From an uncultured Bacteroidales bacterium (GTDB lineage: Bacteria; Bacteroidota; Bacteroidia; Bacteroidales; P3): DNA of 49,825 bases. The notes beneath the pieces are model-generated. The model saw nothing but the letters and a program-made list of their open reading frames with translations. It had not been told where the DNA came from and did no database searches. The stretch is taken from NCBI GenBank assembly GCA_947168515.1, contig CAMVMF010000019.1:1-49825 (forward strand), read 5' to 3'. Shown here piece by piece: positions 25,219-33,845 of this stretch (position 1 is the first letter of the stretch; the number at the start of each line of letters is the position of its first letter). The position numbers and the translations under genes are program-made.

Positions 25219-26778
25219 TTATTTATTTCTCAACGTAATAAACGGTATCAGCACCTCTTCCAGCGACACGCCCCCATGTTGGAACGTGTTGGTGTAGTAC
25301 TGCACATACTGGTTGTAGTTGTTGGGATAGGCAAAGAAGTCGTTCTCGTGGCAAAAAATATAGGGCGAGGTGATATGGCGCCGTGGCAGAAATATCTTGG
25401 CAGGGTCTTTCACCTCAAAAACTTCTCGGGGGTTGTAGTCCAGTAGGCGCCCCTGCTTGTAGCGCAGGTTCACGCTTACGCTTACGTCGCCCTTCACGCG
25501 CACTGGGCGGTCGATGCGCACCGAGCCGTGGTCGGTGGTCACAATCACGTTCACGTCGCGTCCGCTCAAAAAGCGAATGGCCTCCATCAGGGGCGAATGC
25601 TCAAACCAGCTCAGCGTCACAGACCGGTAGGCCTTTTCGTCGATGGCCAACTCCCGCACGATGTTGGAGTCGGTGCTGGCGTGCGATAGCATATCGACAA
25701 AATTGTATATTATCACGTTCAACTTGTTCTGCATCATGTTGGACATGTTTTCCACCAGCCTGTGGCCAAATTGGGCGTTGATTACTTTGCTGTAGCTGTG
25801 CTTGATGTTGAAGCCATTGCGCCGCAGGTTCTCATCCAGCAGTTCGTTTTCATATTGGTTCTTAAATCCCTCTTGGTCCTCATTCACCCAGTACTGGGGA
25901 TATTTGCGTTCTATCTCCGACGGCATCAGCCCACCGAACATGGCGTTGCGGGCAAACTGCGTCGTGGTGGGCAGTATAGAGTAGTACAGGTCGTCTTCCA
26001 CGGTGTGCAGATATTTCTCTATGGCTGGCTGCAGATACTTCCACTGGTCGTAACGGAAATTGTCTATTACTATCAGAAATGTAGGCCTGTCGTCGTGGAG
26101 CAGCGGAAACAGTTTCTCCCTCAGCACCATGGTGGACAGCACCGGCTTGTCGGCATTGGGGCTGTTGAGCCAGTCCACATAGTTCTGCTCATAGTACTTG
26201 CAGAAAAGCTGGTTGGCCTCGGCCCGCTGCGAGCTGAAGATGTTGTGTATGTTTTCGTCCTCGGTGTTGCTCAGTTCTAGGTCCCAATAGACCAGCTTGC
26301 GGTAGAGTTGCTTCCACTCCTCGTGGTTCATGCGGCTTGACAGCTCCATGCCTATCTCGCGAAACTGTTGCTGATACCCCATTGTCGAGTGTTCGCTCTG
26401 CAGACGGCCAGCGTCGATATGTTTCTTTATTGCCATCAATATCTGGTTCGGGTTCACGGGCTTTATCAGATAGTCGCTTATCTTGCCCCCGAGGGCTTGG
26501 TCCATAATGTGTTCCTCTTCGCTCTTGGTGATCATCACCACGGGCACCTGCGGATATTTGGCCTTCACCTGGGCCAAGGTGTCCAGCCCGCTCAGTCCCG
26601 GCATGTTTTCGTCCAGAAACACCAGGTCTATGCCGTTGGGGTTGTCGTCTAGTTCGTCCAGGGCCTCAGTGCCGCTGGTGACGGGTATTACGTCGTATCC
26701 GCGTTCTTTCAGGAAGAGAATGTGGGGCTTCAGAAGGTCTATTTCGTCGTCAGCCCATAAGATTGTGATAGCATCCAT
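25219..26778 (-). CDS. porX: PorX-type response regulator with PglZ domain
   Basis: 519-aa protein. The N-terminal receiver domain (about 5-125) has the acidic pocket ADDE (10-12 region), phosphoacceptor Asp56 (DLVFLDENMPG) and the KP signature (LIKPVNP). A helical linker leads to a PglZ/alkaline-phosphatase-like domain (about 200-515), with metal-site motifs IVIDNFRYDQW and TTDHGSVRID. This architecture defines PorX, which with the PorY kinase controls T9SS genes in Porphyromonas and hydrolyses oligonucleotide second messengers. The window holds other T9SS parts (28189, 32208, 33846), which supports the assignment. No porY gene is visible. Confidence 0.92.
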   Translation of the reverse strand: MDAITILWADDEIDLLKPHILFLKERGYDVIPVTSGTEALDELDDNPNGIDLVFLDENMPGLSGLDTLAQVKAKYPQVPVVMITKSEEEHIMDQALGGKISDYLIKPVNPNQILMAIKKHIDAGRLQSEHSTMGYQQQFREIGMELSSRMNHEEWKQLYRKLVYWDLELSNTEDENIHNIFSSQRAEANQLFCKYYEQNYVDWLNSPNADKPVLSTMVLREKLFPLLHDDRPTFLIVIDNFRYDQWKYLQPAIEKYLHTVEDDLYYSILPTTTQFARNAMFGGLMPSEIERKYPQYWVNEDQEGFKNQYENELLDENLRRNGFNIKHSYSKVINAQFGHRLVENMSNMMQNKLNVIIYNFVDMLSHASTDSNIVRELAIDEKAYRSVTLSWFEHSPLMEAIRFLSGRDVNVIVTTDHGSVRIDRPVRVKGDVSVSVNLRYKQGRLLDYNPREVFEVKDPAKIFLPRRHITSPYIFCHENDFFAYPNNYNQYVQYYTNTFQHGGVSLEEVLIPFITLRNK

Positions 26779-27011
26779 AAGTCTTCAATTTTCTCCCTAT
26801 TAACGCAGTCTCTCTTTTTTTATTGTGCCGTGTTCGCTACCTTTTTGCACCTGAAGAACAGTGCCGGACAAGCCCTATTTTTGAACAAAGCCCACTTTGG
26901 CGGCTCACTTTTTCCCTTTTGAATGCTGTTTTCCATTTGTTAAACTCCTTTGTTAAACTCCTGACATTGATTAGAAATTATGTTAAAGTCTTTTTTTTAA
27001 TGGTGCAAAAT

Positions 27012-27042
27012 TTTGCCATGTCGGAAAAAGTTAGTACTTTTG
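27012..27042 (+). promoter_or_regulatory. Promoter of the initiator tRNA gene
   Basis: TTTG (27012-27015), 19-base spacer, TACTTTTG (27035-27042): an exact match to the Bacteroidota promoter pattern, with the tRNA starting 30 bases downstream. Confidence 0.8.
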
Positions 27043-27071
27043 CACCTGAATTCGACACAAGAATTAAGGAT

Positions 27072-27143
<72 letters not shown>

Positions 27144-27163
27144 CAAAAGCAAAGACAATGAAT

Positions 27164-27195
27164 AACAGTATGCGACTAGCATACTGTTTTTTTTT
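27164..27195 (+). terminator. Terminator of the tRNA-fMet unit
   Basis: Perfect 10-bp stem AACAGTATGC/GCATACTGTT with loop GACTA, running into a long T-tract. Confidence 0.92.
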
Positions 27196-27226
27196 GACCC
27201 CTTTGAAGACAATTTGGTTTTTGAGT

Positions 27227-27330
27227 TATTTGAGTGATCTGAGTAATCTGAGTAATCCGATTAATCTGAGTAATCTGAGTAATCCGAGAACTCTGAGTAC
27301 TCTGATTACTCAGAGTTCTCTGAGCAACCA
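27227..27330. repeat. Degenerate 9-bp tandem repeat with a 14-bp inverted repeat
   Basis: About eleven 9-base units of the form GAGTAATCT with scattered changes (AATCC, GATTAATCT, GAACTCT). Within it GAGAACTCTGAGTA (27286-27299) and TACTCAGAGTTCTC (27307-27320) are perfectly inverted around a 7-base loop. No T-tract follows. The array would encode Leu-Ser-Asn repeats in one frame, but no gene is supported. Confidence 0.8.
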
Positions 27331-27540
27331 ATATTATACCTTTGTGTGCCCCTCAAAAGACAACCGTGCCACCTGCGTTGTTTAGATGTTCACGCGTCTT
27401 TTCGAGCAAGCCGAGCTACCCCGGTTTAGCCCTACGGAGCAGCGGGGCTACTGCGAAGGCCAAAAGGACTTTTGGGACTTTTTCGGCGTCAAGGAGACGG
27501 CGGAAAAGAAAGGACATGTGAGAGGCCTGGAAGAAGACCC

Positions 27541-27830
27541 GACAGTGATACCGAGTTCTACGAACATGAGTACATCACCCGCAGGCTCGGCGTTCAGGTC
27601 TATTTCGCCAATCCCTACTACTCTTGGGAGAAAGGCTGCATCGAGAACATCAACAAACTCTACCGCCAGTATCTTCCAAGAAGCCCATCTTTCGCACAGT
27701 GGTCAGACCACGACAACCTCGAACTACAGCACAATCATAACCGTAGACCAAGAAAAAAGGCTTTGAGTTGCCATATCAGATATTTTTCAATCTTTGCATT
27801 CATAAGTTGGTTTTGGTCTGGAATCTATCC
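27541..27830 (+). pseudogene. IS30-family transposase remnant
   Basis: The C-terminal end of an IS30-type DDE transposase is recognisable: FYEHEYITRRLGVQVYFANP, then YYSWEKGCIENINKLYRQYL (this block holds the catalytic Glu region), then NRRPRKK. At the A-run near 27753-27758 the frame must shift; the continuation GFELPYQIFFNLC is in another frame, consistent with loss of one A. The N-terminal helix-turn-helix and first two catalytic Asp are missing. No terminal inverted repeats were found. Confidence 0.75.
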
Positions 27831-27840
27831 TCTATACAAG

Positions 27841-28188
27841 TTTTTGAGGAAAGCCTTTCCGTATCAAATATAATTAGTATATTTGCAAATGCAGAACGAA
27901 GAGAACTGTGTCTGCAAATGATTGAGAAAGCGCATTTTCGCTCTATTCCTGCTTGGTGAAACTGGACATTTCGCAAATATAGTAAGGGAATATAGGGAAG
28001 ATGAATGCCTGCAATGGAATGTATTGTTCTATAAATACATCCACGTGTGGAGCAATTCACCCAAACCTTTATTTTTTACTATAGGGAGTCCAGCCCCACC
28101 AAGAAAATAGGGTCATAATGGATGGCTCCACTTTCTTGTATTGTGATTAACGTGTTACCGAGCCGCAACACAGACAAAAACACACAAT
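27841..28188. other. Non-coding stretch before the BspA-like gene
   Basis: About 350 bases without a supportable gene. TATATTTG at 27878-27885 fits the -7 consensus on the plus strand but lies 300 bases before the next ATG and has no good -33 partner. The remainder is probably insertion-sequence scar and the leader of the surface-protein gene. Confidence 0.4.
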
Positions 28189-31100
28189 ATGAGAAAACAT
28201 ATACTTTCTTTTGTCTTGCTACTAGTTACAGGGCTTGCAGGTGCTTATGCTTACGACTTCTCTGCCGTAGCACCTTCTGGACAAACACTGTATTACGATA
28301 TCTTATCATCAACTACAGTGAGTGTGGCATGTCCGAATAGTGGTCATTTTATGAACGGTTGGAGTGGTTTTCCCGAACCTTCAGGAGCCTTGACCATTCC
28401 TTCATCTGTCACATATGGAGGTACCACGTATGCCGTTACCGAAATTGGACAAGCTGCATTTAGAGAATGTAGCAGCCTCACGTCTGTCACTTTCCCGACT
28501 TCTATTGTCTCCATTGGTGACGGTTCCTTTTATGAATGTACGGGTCTCACTTCTATCACTATTCCCAGAGCGGTCTCCTTTATTGGGGGCTTTGCATTCG
28601 GTGGTTGTGTTGGTCTGACTACTGTGAATTATAATGCTGATAGCTGTACAACTTGGAATCCAGTGTTCGACGGGGATACAAATATTACGACTATTAATAT
28701 AGGTCAAAATGTGAAAATAATTCCAGGACCAATTTTTTATGGGTGTACAGGTGTTACTACGATTACGATACCGAGAAATATTAAAAGTATTGGGGGTAAT
28801 GCCTTCTGGGGTTGTACTAACCTAACAACCGTAAACTTTAATGCCGACAGCTGCACAAACATGGGATACGTCAGCGATAGTAATCATGTGTTCTATGTGT
28901 TTGGGAGTAGTGTCACTACCGTAAACATAGGCAGCCATGTCAAGATGATTCCGGATGGTGGGTTCAGCGGTTGTACGAATCTACAATCCATCACTATTCC
29001 TGATTCGGTGGAGTCGATAGGTAACTTATCGTTTCTTAATTGTACAGGGCTTACCTCGATTACTATCCCCAGAAGGATTAAAAGTATTGGGGGTAATGCC
29101 TTCTGGGGTTGTACTAACCTAACAACCGTAAACTTTAATGCCGACAGCTGCACAAACATGGGATACGTCAGCGATAGTAATCATGTGTTCTATGTGTTTG
29201 GGAGTAGTGTCACTACCGTAAACATAGGCAGCCATGTCAAGATGATTCCGGATGGTGGGTTCAGCGGTTGTACGAATCTACAATCCATCACTATTCCTGA
29301 TTCGGTGGAGTCGATAGGTAACTTATCGTTTCTTAATTGTACAGGGCTTACCTCGATTACTATTCCCAGAAGAATTAGAAGCATTGGAGGCGGTGCTTTC
29401 GTTGGTTGTAGTAATCTTACAACCGTTAACTTTAATGCCGACAGCTGCACCAATATGGGGTATGATAGCGATAATCATTCTGTACACTTTGTGTTTGGTC
29501 TTTGTAATGTAAGCACCCTAAACATAGGCAGCCACGTCAAGATGATTCCTGATGGAGGGTTCAGTGGTTGTACGAATCTACAATCCATCACGATACCAGA
29601 TTCTGTAGAGTCAATAGGCAATTTGTCATTCGCAACGTGTACAGGTCTCACTTCGATTACCATCCCCAGAAGAATCAAAAGTATTGGTCGCCACGCATTC
29701 TATAATTGTAGCAATCTTGCAACCGTAAACTTTAATGCCGACAGCTGCACGAATATGGGGTACCGTGGAAATTATCGTGTGTCCTCTGTGTTTTATAATT
29801 GTAATGTAAGCACCGTAAACATCGGTAGCCATGTCAAGATGATTCCTGATGGTGGGTTCTGTGGTTGTACGAATATACAGTCTATTACGATTCCGGATTC
29901 TGTGGAATCGGTAGGCATTCTGTCGTTTCAATCGTGCACAGGCCTTACTTCGATTACTATCCCTAGAAGAATCAAAAGAATTGGAGACTATGCGTTCTAT
30001 GGTTGTAGCAACCTTGCAACTGTAAACTTCAATGCCGATAGTTGTACCTATATGGGTTATGATACTAATACCGATAGAATCTGTAACGTGTTTGCTAATT
30101 GTGGTGTTAATGCCGTTAATATAGGTAATAATGTTAAAACAATACCGGATATCGCATTTCGGCAATGTAATATACAAACCATTACCATACCAGATTCGGT
30201 AGAATATATTGGTCTTGGTGCGTTCTATCATTGTGATAGCTTAGAATCTCTGGTTATTGGTAATTCTGTGGATTCGATAGGAGGCGGTGCCTTTTATGGT
30301 TGCACAGGGCTGACAAGCATCACTGCAAAGCCTGTGGTTGCACCTAGGACTGGTCTCAACGCTTTTTACAACGTCCCAGATTCTATCCCAGTACATATTC
30401 CATGCGGGAGTACTGCTTCATACACTGCGCGCTGGAGCAACTTTAACAACTTTGTCGGGGTGCTGGATGCCACAGTAAACGTATCGTCGATTGACGTGAC
30501 GATGGGAACTGCATCGGTGGTCACACAGCCCACCTGTGCGGAACCGACCGCTACTATAGTTGCAACTCCCAACACAGGCTACCTCTTTGCCCATTGGAGC
30601 GATGGCGACACGGCCAATCCTCGTATGCTGACCATCGACAGAGATACACTTCTCACGGCATACTTTATGCTAGTTCCCGATACCATCACCTACCATGACA
30701 CCACAGTGGTCCGCGACACCATTTTTATACATGACACAACGATTGTGCATGATACCACTTATGTGGACAATTATGTCTACGACACGATTATTGTACATGA
30801 TACTGTGTATGTCAATATCTATGTTCACGATACTACGATTGTTAATAACTATATCCATGATACAGTTGTGATAAACAACTATATTTACGACACGACATTT
30901 GTTCACGATACAACCATTGTTAACAACTATATCCACGATACTATAACGGTTATGGTGCCAATAGATTACTACACGTTGTCGCTAACTTCGGAGCAACCGA
31001 CAAAGGGCATTGTTGTAGGGTCGGGTACATTTAGCGATGGCACTGTGGTTGAGATTGCTGCCGTGGCGGTAAGAGGAAACCATTTTGTGCAGTGGAGCGA

Positions 31101-31404
31101 CGGTAACGTTGAGAATCCACGCCACGTGACGGTGACGGAGGACATAAACTTGACAGCCTCCTTTGCTGACGATGAGGTTGGTGTTGCAGATGTAAATATG
31201 TCGGGCATCACCATCACGACGCAGGGCAATGTCATCACCGTGCAGGGGGCTGAAGGACAAAGGGTGCGTATATTCGATGTGGTAGGACGGCTCCTCAGCA
31301 CCGAAAAGACTGTTGCCGAGACTCAGCACTTCCGTATGATGGCAACGGGTGTCTATCTTGTGCAGGTGGGCGACTATGCTGCCCAACGAGTGGTAATAAG
31401 GTAG
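28189..31404 (+). CDS. BspA-like LRR surface protein with T9SS sorting domain
   Basis: 1071-aa secreted protein. Signal peptide 1-21. LRR_5 (BspA/TpLRR) repeats occupy about 50-745. They include five larger repeats of about 99 residues starting at nucleotides 28780, 29077, 29374, 29674 and 29971; the first two are almost base-identical. Two InlB-B/Flg_new-like domains follow (about 763-827 and 926-990, AHWSDGDTANP and VQWSDGNVENP). Between them lies a low-complexity linker of HDTTIV/NNYIHDT units (about 830-924). The last 75 residues are a T9SS type A C-terminal signal (IRVFDVVGRLL-like RVRIFDVVGRLLS, MATGVYLVQV, ending RVVIR). Expected to be exported by the T9SS and anchored on the surface, where BspA-type LRRs bind host or bacterial ligands. 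Confidence 0.93.
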   Translation: MRKHILSFVLLLVTGLAGAYAYDFSAVAPSGQTLYYDILSSTTVSVACPNSGHFMNGWSGFPEPSGALTIPSSVTYGGTTYAVTEIGQAAFRECSSLTSVTFPTSIVSIGDGSFYECTGLTSITIPRAVSFIGGFAFGGCVGLTTVNYNADSCTTWNPVFDGDTNITTINIGQNVKIIPGPIFYGCTGVTTITIPRNIKSIGGNAFWGCTNLTTVNFNADSCTNMGYVSDSNHVFYVFGSSVTTVNIGSHVKMIPDGGFSGCTNLQSITIPDSVESIGNLSFLNCTGLTSITIPRRIKSIGGNAFWGCTNLTTVNFNADSCTNMGYVSDSNHVFYVFGSSVTTVNIGSHVKMIPDGGFSGCTNLQSITIPDSVESIGNLSFLNCTGLTSITIPRRIRSIGGGAFVGCSNLTTVNFNADSCTNMGYDSDNHSVHFVFGLCNVSTLNIGSHVKMIPDGGFSGCTNLQSITIPDSVESIGNLSFATCTGLTSITIPRRIKSIGRHAFYNCSNLATVNFNADSCTNMGYRGNYRVSSVFYNCNVSTVNIGSHVKMIPDGGFCGCTNIQSITIPDSVESVGILSFQSCTGLTSITIPRRIKRIGDYAFYGCSNLATVNFNADSCTYMGYDTNTDRICNVFANCGVNAVNIGNNVKTIPDIAFRQCNIQTITIPDSVEYIGLGAFYHCDSLESLVIGNSVDSIGGGAFYGCTGLTSITAKPVVAPRTGLNAFYNVPDSIPVHIPCGSTASYTARWSNFNNFVGVLDATVNVSSIDVTMGTASVVTQPTCAEPTATIVATPNTGYLFAHWSDGDTANPRMLTIDRDTLLTAYFMLVPDTITYHDTTVVRDTIFIHDTTIVHDTTYVDNYVYDTIIVHDTVYVNIYVHDTTIVNNYIHDTVVINNYIYDTTFVHDTTIVNNYIHDTITVMVPIDYYTLSLTSEQPTKGIVVGSGTFSDGTVVEIAAVAVRGNHFVQWSDGNVENPRHVTVTEDINLTASFADDEVGVADVNMSGITITTQGNVITVQGAEGQRVRIFDVVGRLLSTEKTVAETQHFRMMATGVYLVQVGDYAAQRVVIR
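28780..29373 (+). repeat. Near-perfect 297-bp tandem duplication inside the LRR gene
   Basis: 28780-29076 and 29077-29373 differ only near the unit end (TATCCCCAGAAGG versus TATTCCCAGAAGA). Later units are more diverged, so this pair is a recent expansion. Confidence 0.92.
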
Positions 31405-31429
31405 AACGCCGAGACTACCAAAATGAATA

Positions 31430-31464
31430 AAGAGGGCTCCTTTGGCAAAAGGGAGCCCTCTTTT
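31430..31464. terminator. Bidirectional terminator between convergent genes
   Basis: AGAGGGCTCC/GGAGCCCTCT stem with an 11-base loop, T-tract on the plus side and A-run on the minus side, serving both the LRR gene and the fumarylacetoacetase-family gene. Confidence 0.88.
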
Positions 31465-31480
31465 ACTGCAATAATATCCT

Positions 31481-32095
31481 TTATTTGATGTCTAATGAGA
31501 GCATGGGGCGGCCTTCGATGGTGCCTTCGAGGTGGTCGCCGATCTTCACGGGACCGACACCTGCGGGGGTGCCGGTGTAGATGAGGTCACCGGTGCGGAG
31601 GGTGATGAAGTAGGAGACATAGGCGATGAGGTGGTCGACATCGAAGATCATGTCTCCGCTGTTGCCTTGCTGTACTAGGTTGCCGTTGATCTTGAGGTCG
31701 AAATTAAGGTCGTTGATGGGTTTGCCCAGCTCTTCGAGGGTCACAAAAGGGCCCATCACGGCACTGCCGTCAAAGCCCTTGGCCAGTAGCCAGGGCATGC
31801 TGCGCTCTTTGAACCCTTTTTGAATGTCGCGGGCGGTGAAGTCGATGCCAAGGGCCACGGAATCGTAGTACTTGTGGGCAAACTCAGGCTTGATGCATTT
31901 GCCCAGACGATTGATTTTCACTACCAGTTCGGCCTCGTGCTGCACATCCTGCGAAAAGTCAGGATAGAAGAAAGGCATCTGCTTCTGGTTGAGGGCGCTG
32001 TCGGGTTTCATGAAAAAGACAGGTTCGGTGGGCACAGCCGACTGCATCTCTTTGGCATGGGGCGCATAATTGCGCACTACACATAATATTTTCAT
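31481..32095 (-). CDS. Fumarylacetoacetate hydrolase-family protein
   Basis: 204-aa protein of the FAH superfamily, metal-dependent enzymes that hydrolyse or decarboxylate small 2-oxo acids (acylpyruvates, oxaloacetate). Metal ligands are in HEAELVVKI (Glu pair) and the Asp of FTARDIQ. GSAVMGPFVTLEE and TGTPAGVGPVKIGD are signature blocks. Short single-domain form like YcgM/FAHD1. The ATG at 32095 is preferred; the frame upstream to 32134 translates the AATTCTC repeat. Substrate unknown. Confidence 0.88.
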   Translation of the reverse strand: MKILCVVRNYAPHAKEMQSAVPTEPVFFMKPDSALNQKQMPFFYPDFSQDVQHEAELVVKINRLGKCIKPEFAHKYYDSVALGIDFTARDIQKGFKERSMPWLLAKGFDGSAVMGPFVTLEELGKPINDLNFDLKINGNLVQQGNSGDMIFDVDHLIAYVSYFITLRTGDLIYTGTPAGVGPVKIGDHLEGTIEGRPMLSLDIK

Positions 32096-32118
32096 TGTCA
32101 GTAGATATTTGTTTGCTA

Positions 32119-32226
32119 AATTCTCAATTCTCAATTCTCAATTCTCACCTCTCAATTCTCACCTCCCAATTCTCACCTCCCAATTCTCAATTCTCAATTC
32201 TCAATTCTCAATTCTCAATTCTCACT
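32119..32226 (-). repeat. 7-mer repeat array, locus 2
   Basis: About fifteen AATTCTC units (GAGAATT on the minus strand) with ACCTCTC/ACCTCCC variants interspersed. Its right part encodes the last residues (VRIEN) and stop codon of the OmpA/PD40 gene; its left end is 23 bases before the ATG of the fumarylacetoacetase-family gene. Confidence 0.93.
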
Positions 32227-33815
32227 TCGTATGCCACTATGTCGATGCGACGGTTGTGAGCGGCCTGCATGTCGTAGACGGAACGCACGCTCTTAGGATT
32301 GCGTAAGGGGCTGTTGGAGGCGACTTGGTCTTCGCTGGGGGCCCCGTTGGCCACGGTCTCGATGCGGATGCTCCCATTCTCTAGGTAGGGAAGCAGGATG
32401 CCGTTGTTCCAACGCTTGAGTGAGTTGCGGAAGCAGTCGATTCGCCGCTTGGAGATATTCACGTTGTAGAGGCTTTCGAAGAGGGGGCTGGCATAGCCGT
32501 TGATGGTGATGCTGACTTTTTTACCCGCCTGTAGGTCGGCCTGTAGGTATTGGAAGAACTTGGCCATGTCGAGATGCCCTTTCTTGAGTTCGAATTCGAA
32601 GAAGTAGTCAACACCTTTCTGTATGGAGTCGCGTTTGCGCGGGTCCACAGGATTGGATTGGGCCCCTTTGTATTCTTCGCGTAGCTGCATATACCTGTGC
32701 CAAGTGGTGGTGTAGTCGAGGGTAGTAGTGGTGTCGAGAGTTTTGGCATTGGGCTCGTCGTTGTGGAAGTAGAGGCTGAGCGGAAGGAGGTCTTGGACGC
32801 TACGAGGTTGGGCGGTGTCGAGGTAGACTGTAGTGGTGTCGGGTTTGGTGAATATTCGTCGCCAGCGGTAGAGGTCGTTGCAGCAGTTTTGGCTGGTCTT
32901 GTAGAGCGAGCCGGGACGGTTGGAAGAAAGGAATCCGCAGGCCACAACGAATTCGTTTTCGGGGAGGTCATGCTGAGGACAGCGGCATCTGCAGGGTTGG
33001 AAGTTGAAATAAAGGTCGTCGTAGGGGGTGTTGATTTGAGGGCCGAGGTTTTGCGGTGTCTGCCAACTGTTGCGCATGCCTTGAGAGCAGTAGACATCCA
33101 TTTCGCCAAGGCCGCCGGATCGATTGGAACTGAAATACAGAATGCCCTCTTCGTTGCTGTAGTAAGGCGTTACGTCGTTGCTGTCGCTATTGACAGGGGT
33201 GCCGAGGTTGGTGCAGTTGCCGGGGGTGCCTTCACTGATGATTATGGCATACCAGATGTCCATCCCGCCGAGGCCACCGGGGCGGTCGGAACTGAAGTAG
33301 AGGATGGTTTGGCCGGTAGGAAGGTAACCTATAGTGGGGTGGGTGCTGTTGTAGCCATTGAGATTGACGTCGCCTTTGAGTTTCTGCAGTTTGCTCCACC
33401 GTTTGTTGACACGGTGAGAGTAGTAGATGTGGTTGAAAGATCTGTCGCCGGATTCGCTGCGGGTGATGTAAATGATGTCGGCCTTGGGGTCGTAGGCAAC
33501 GTTGCCGTTGTTCATGCCGTTGGCGTTGAGACCCCATTGGTTGATGGTACCGCGGCCAATAGTCCCTGCGGTATCAATGGGGGCTTGGTAGATTTCAGTG
33601 AGGATGGGGTTGAAGTCGACAAGGTAGAGGCGGGGCGACTCCTCCATCTGCATGGTGGTGTAGAGGATGATGCTGTCATCGATGATGACGGCACCGGTCT
33701 CGCTTCCGGTTGTGTTGACGCTGTCGTGGAGGTGAGAGACCTCGTAGCGAAGGTTCTGACCCCAGGTGGTGGCGGCAAACAGTAGGGCGAATATTGTTAG
33801 GGCGATTTTTTTCAT
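32208..33815 (-). CDS. OmpA-family protein with PD40 propeller repeats
   Basis: 535-aa exported protein. Signal peptide 1-20 (TTWGQ). A PD40/WD40-like propeller region runs over about 60-300, with repeated LYFSSDRPGGLGGMDIW and LYFSSNRSGGLGEMDVY blocks. A Cys-rich insert (CRCRCP, NCCN) follows, and a C-terminal OmpA-like peptidoglycan-binding domain covers about 410-530 (ITINGYASPL, NVNISKRRIDCFRNSL, AAHNRRIDI). The layout resembles PorE-type T9SS anchors without the TPR part or lipobox. Its place right after porP/sprF supports a role in T9SS or gliding-type machinery. The last residues come from the adjacent 7-mer repeat. Confidence 0.87.
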   Translation of the reverse strand: MKKIALTIFALLFAATTWGQNLRYEVSHLHDSVNTTGSETGAVIIDDSIILYTTMQMEESPRLYLVDFNPILTEIYQAPIDTAGTIGRGTINQWGLNANGMNNGNVAYDPKADIIYITRSESGDRSFNHIYYSHRVNKRWSKLQKLKGDVNLNGYNSTHPTIGYLPTGQTILYFSSDRPGGLGGMDIWYAIIISEGTPGNCTNLGTPVNSDSNDVTPYYSNEEGILYFSSNRSGGLGEMDVYCSQGMRNSWQTPQNLGPQINTPYDDLYFNFQPCRCRCPQHDLPENEFVVACGFLSSNRPGSLYKTSQNCCNDLYRWRRIFTKPDTTTVYLDTAQPRSVQDLLPLSLYFHNDEPNAKTLDTTTTLDYTTTWHRYMQLREEYKGAQSNPVDPRKRDSIQKGVDYFFEFELKKGHLDMAKFFQYLQADLQAGKKVSITINGYASPLFESLYNVNISKRRIDCFRNSLKRWNNGILLPYLENGSIRIETVANGAPSEDQVASNSPLRNPKSVRSVYDMQAAHNRRIDIVAYEVRIEN

Positions 33816-33845
33816 ATATGTGGGTTCGTTAGAAATATGTTCGTT

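Noticed and set aside
25219..26778. PglZ domain taken as a BREX phage-defence gene
   Set aside because: The receiver domain at the N-terminus and nearby T9SS genes identify PorX; no other BREX genes are present.
27386..27766. 126-residue open frame over the IS30 remnant
   Set aside because: It is in a different frame from the transposase similarity and its sequence is low in recognisable structure.
30685..30950. Frameshifted or junk segment in the LRR gene
   Set aside because: The frame is intact on both sides and the HDT pattern is regular, so it is a real linker.
32119..32226. Possible CRISPR or coding repeat
   Set aside because: The 7-base units have no spacers and a frame-shifting period; it is a microsatellite.
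32697..33785. 362-residue open frame on the plus strand
   Set aside because: Shadow of the OmpA/PD40 gene; no recognisable domain or signal peptide.
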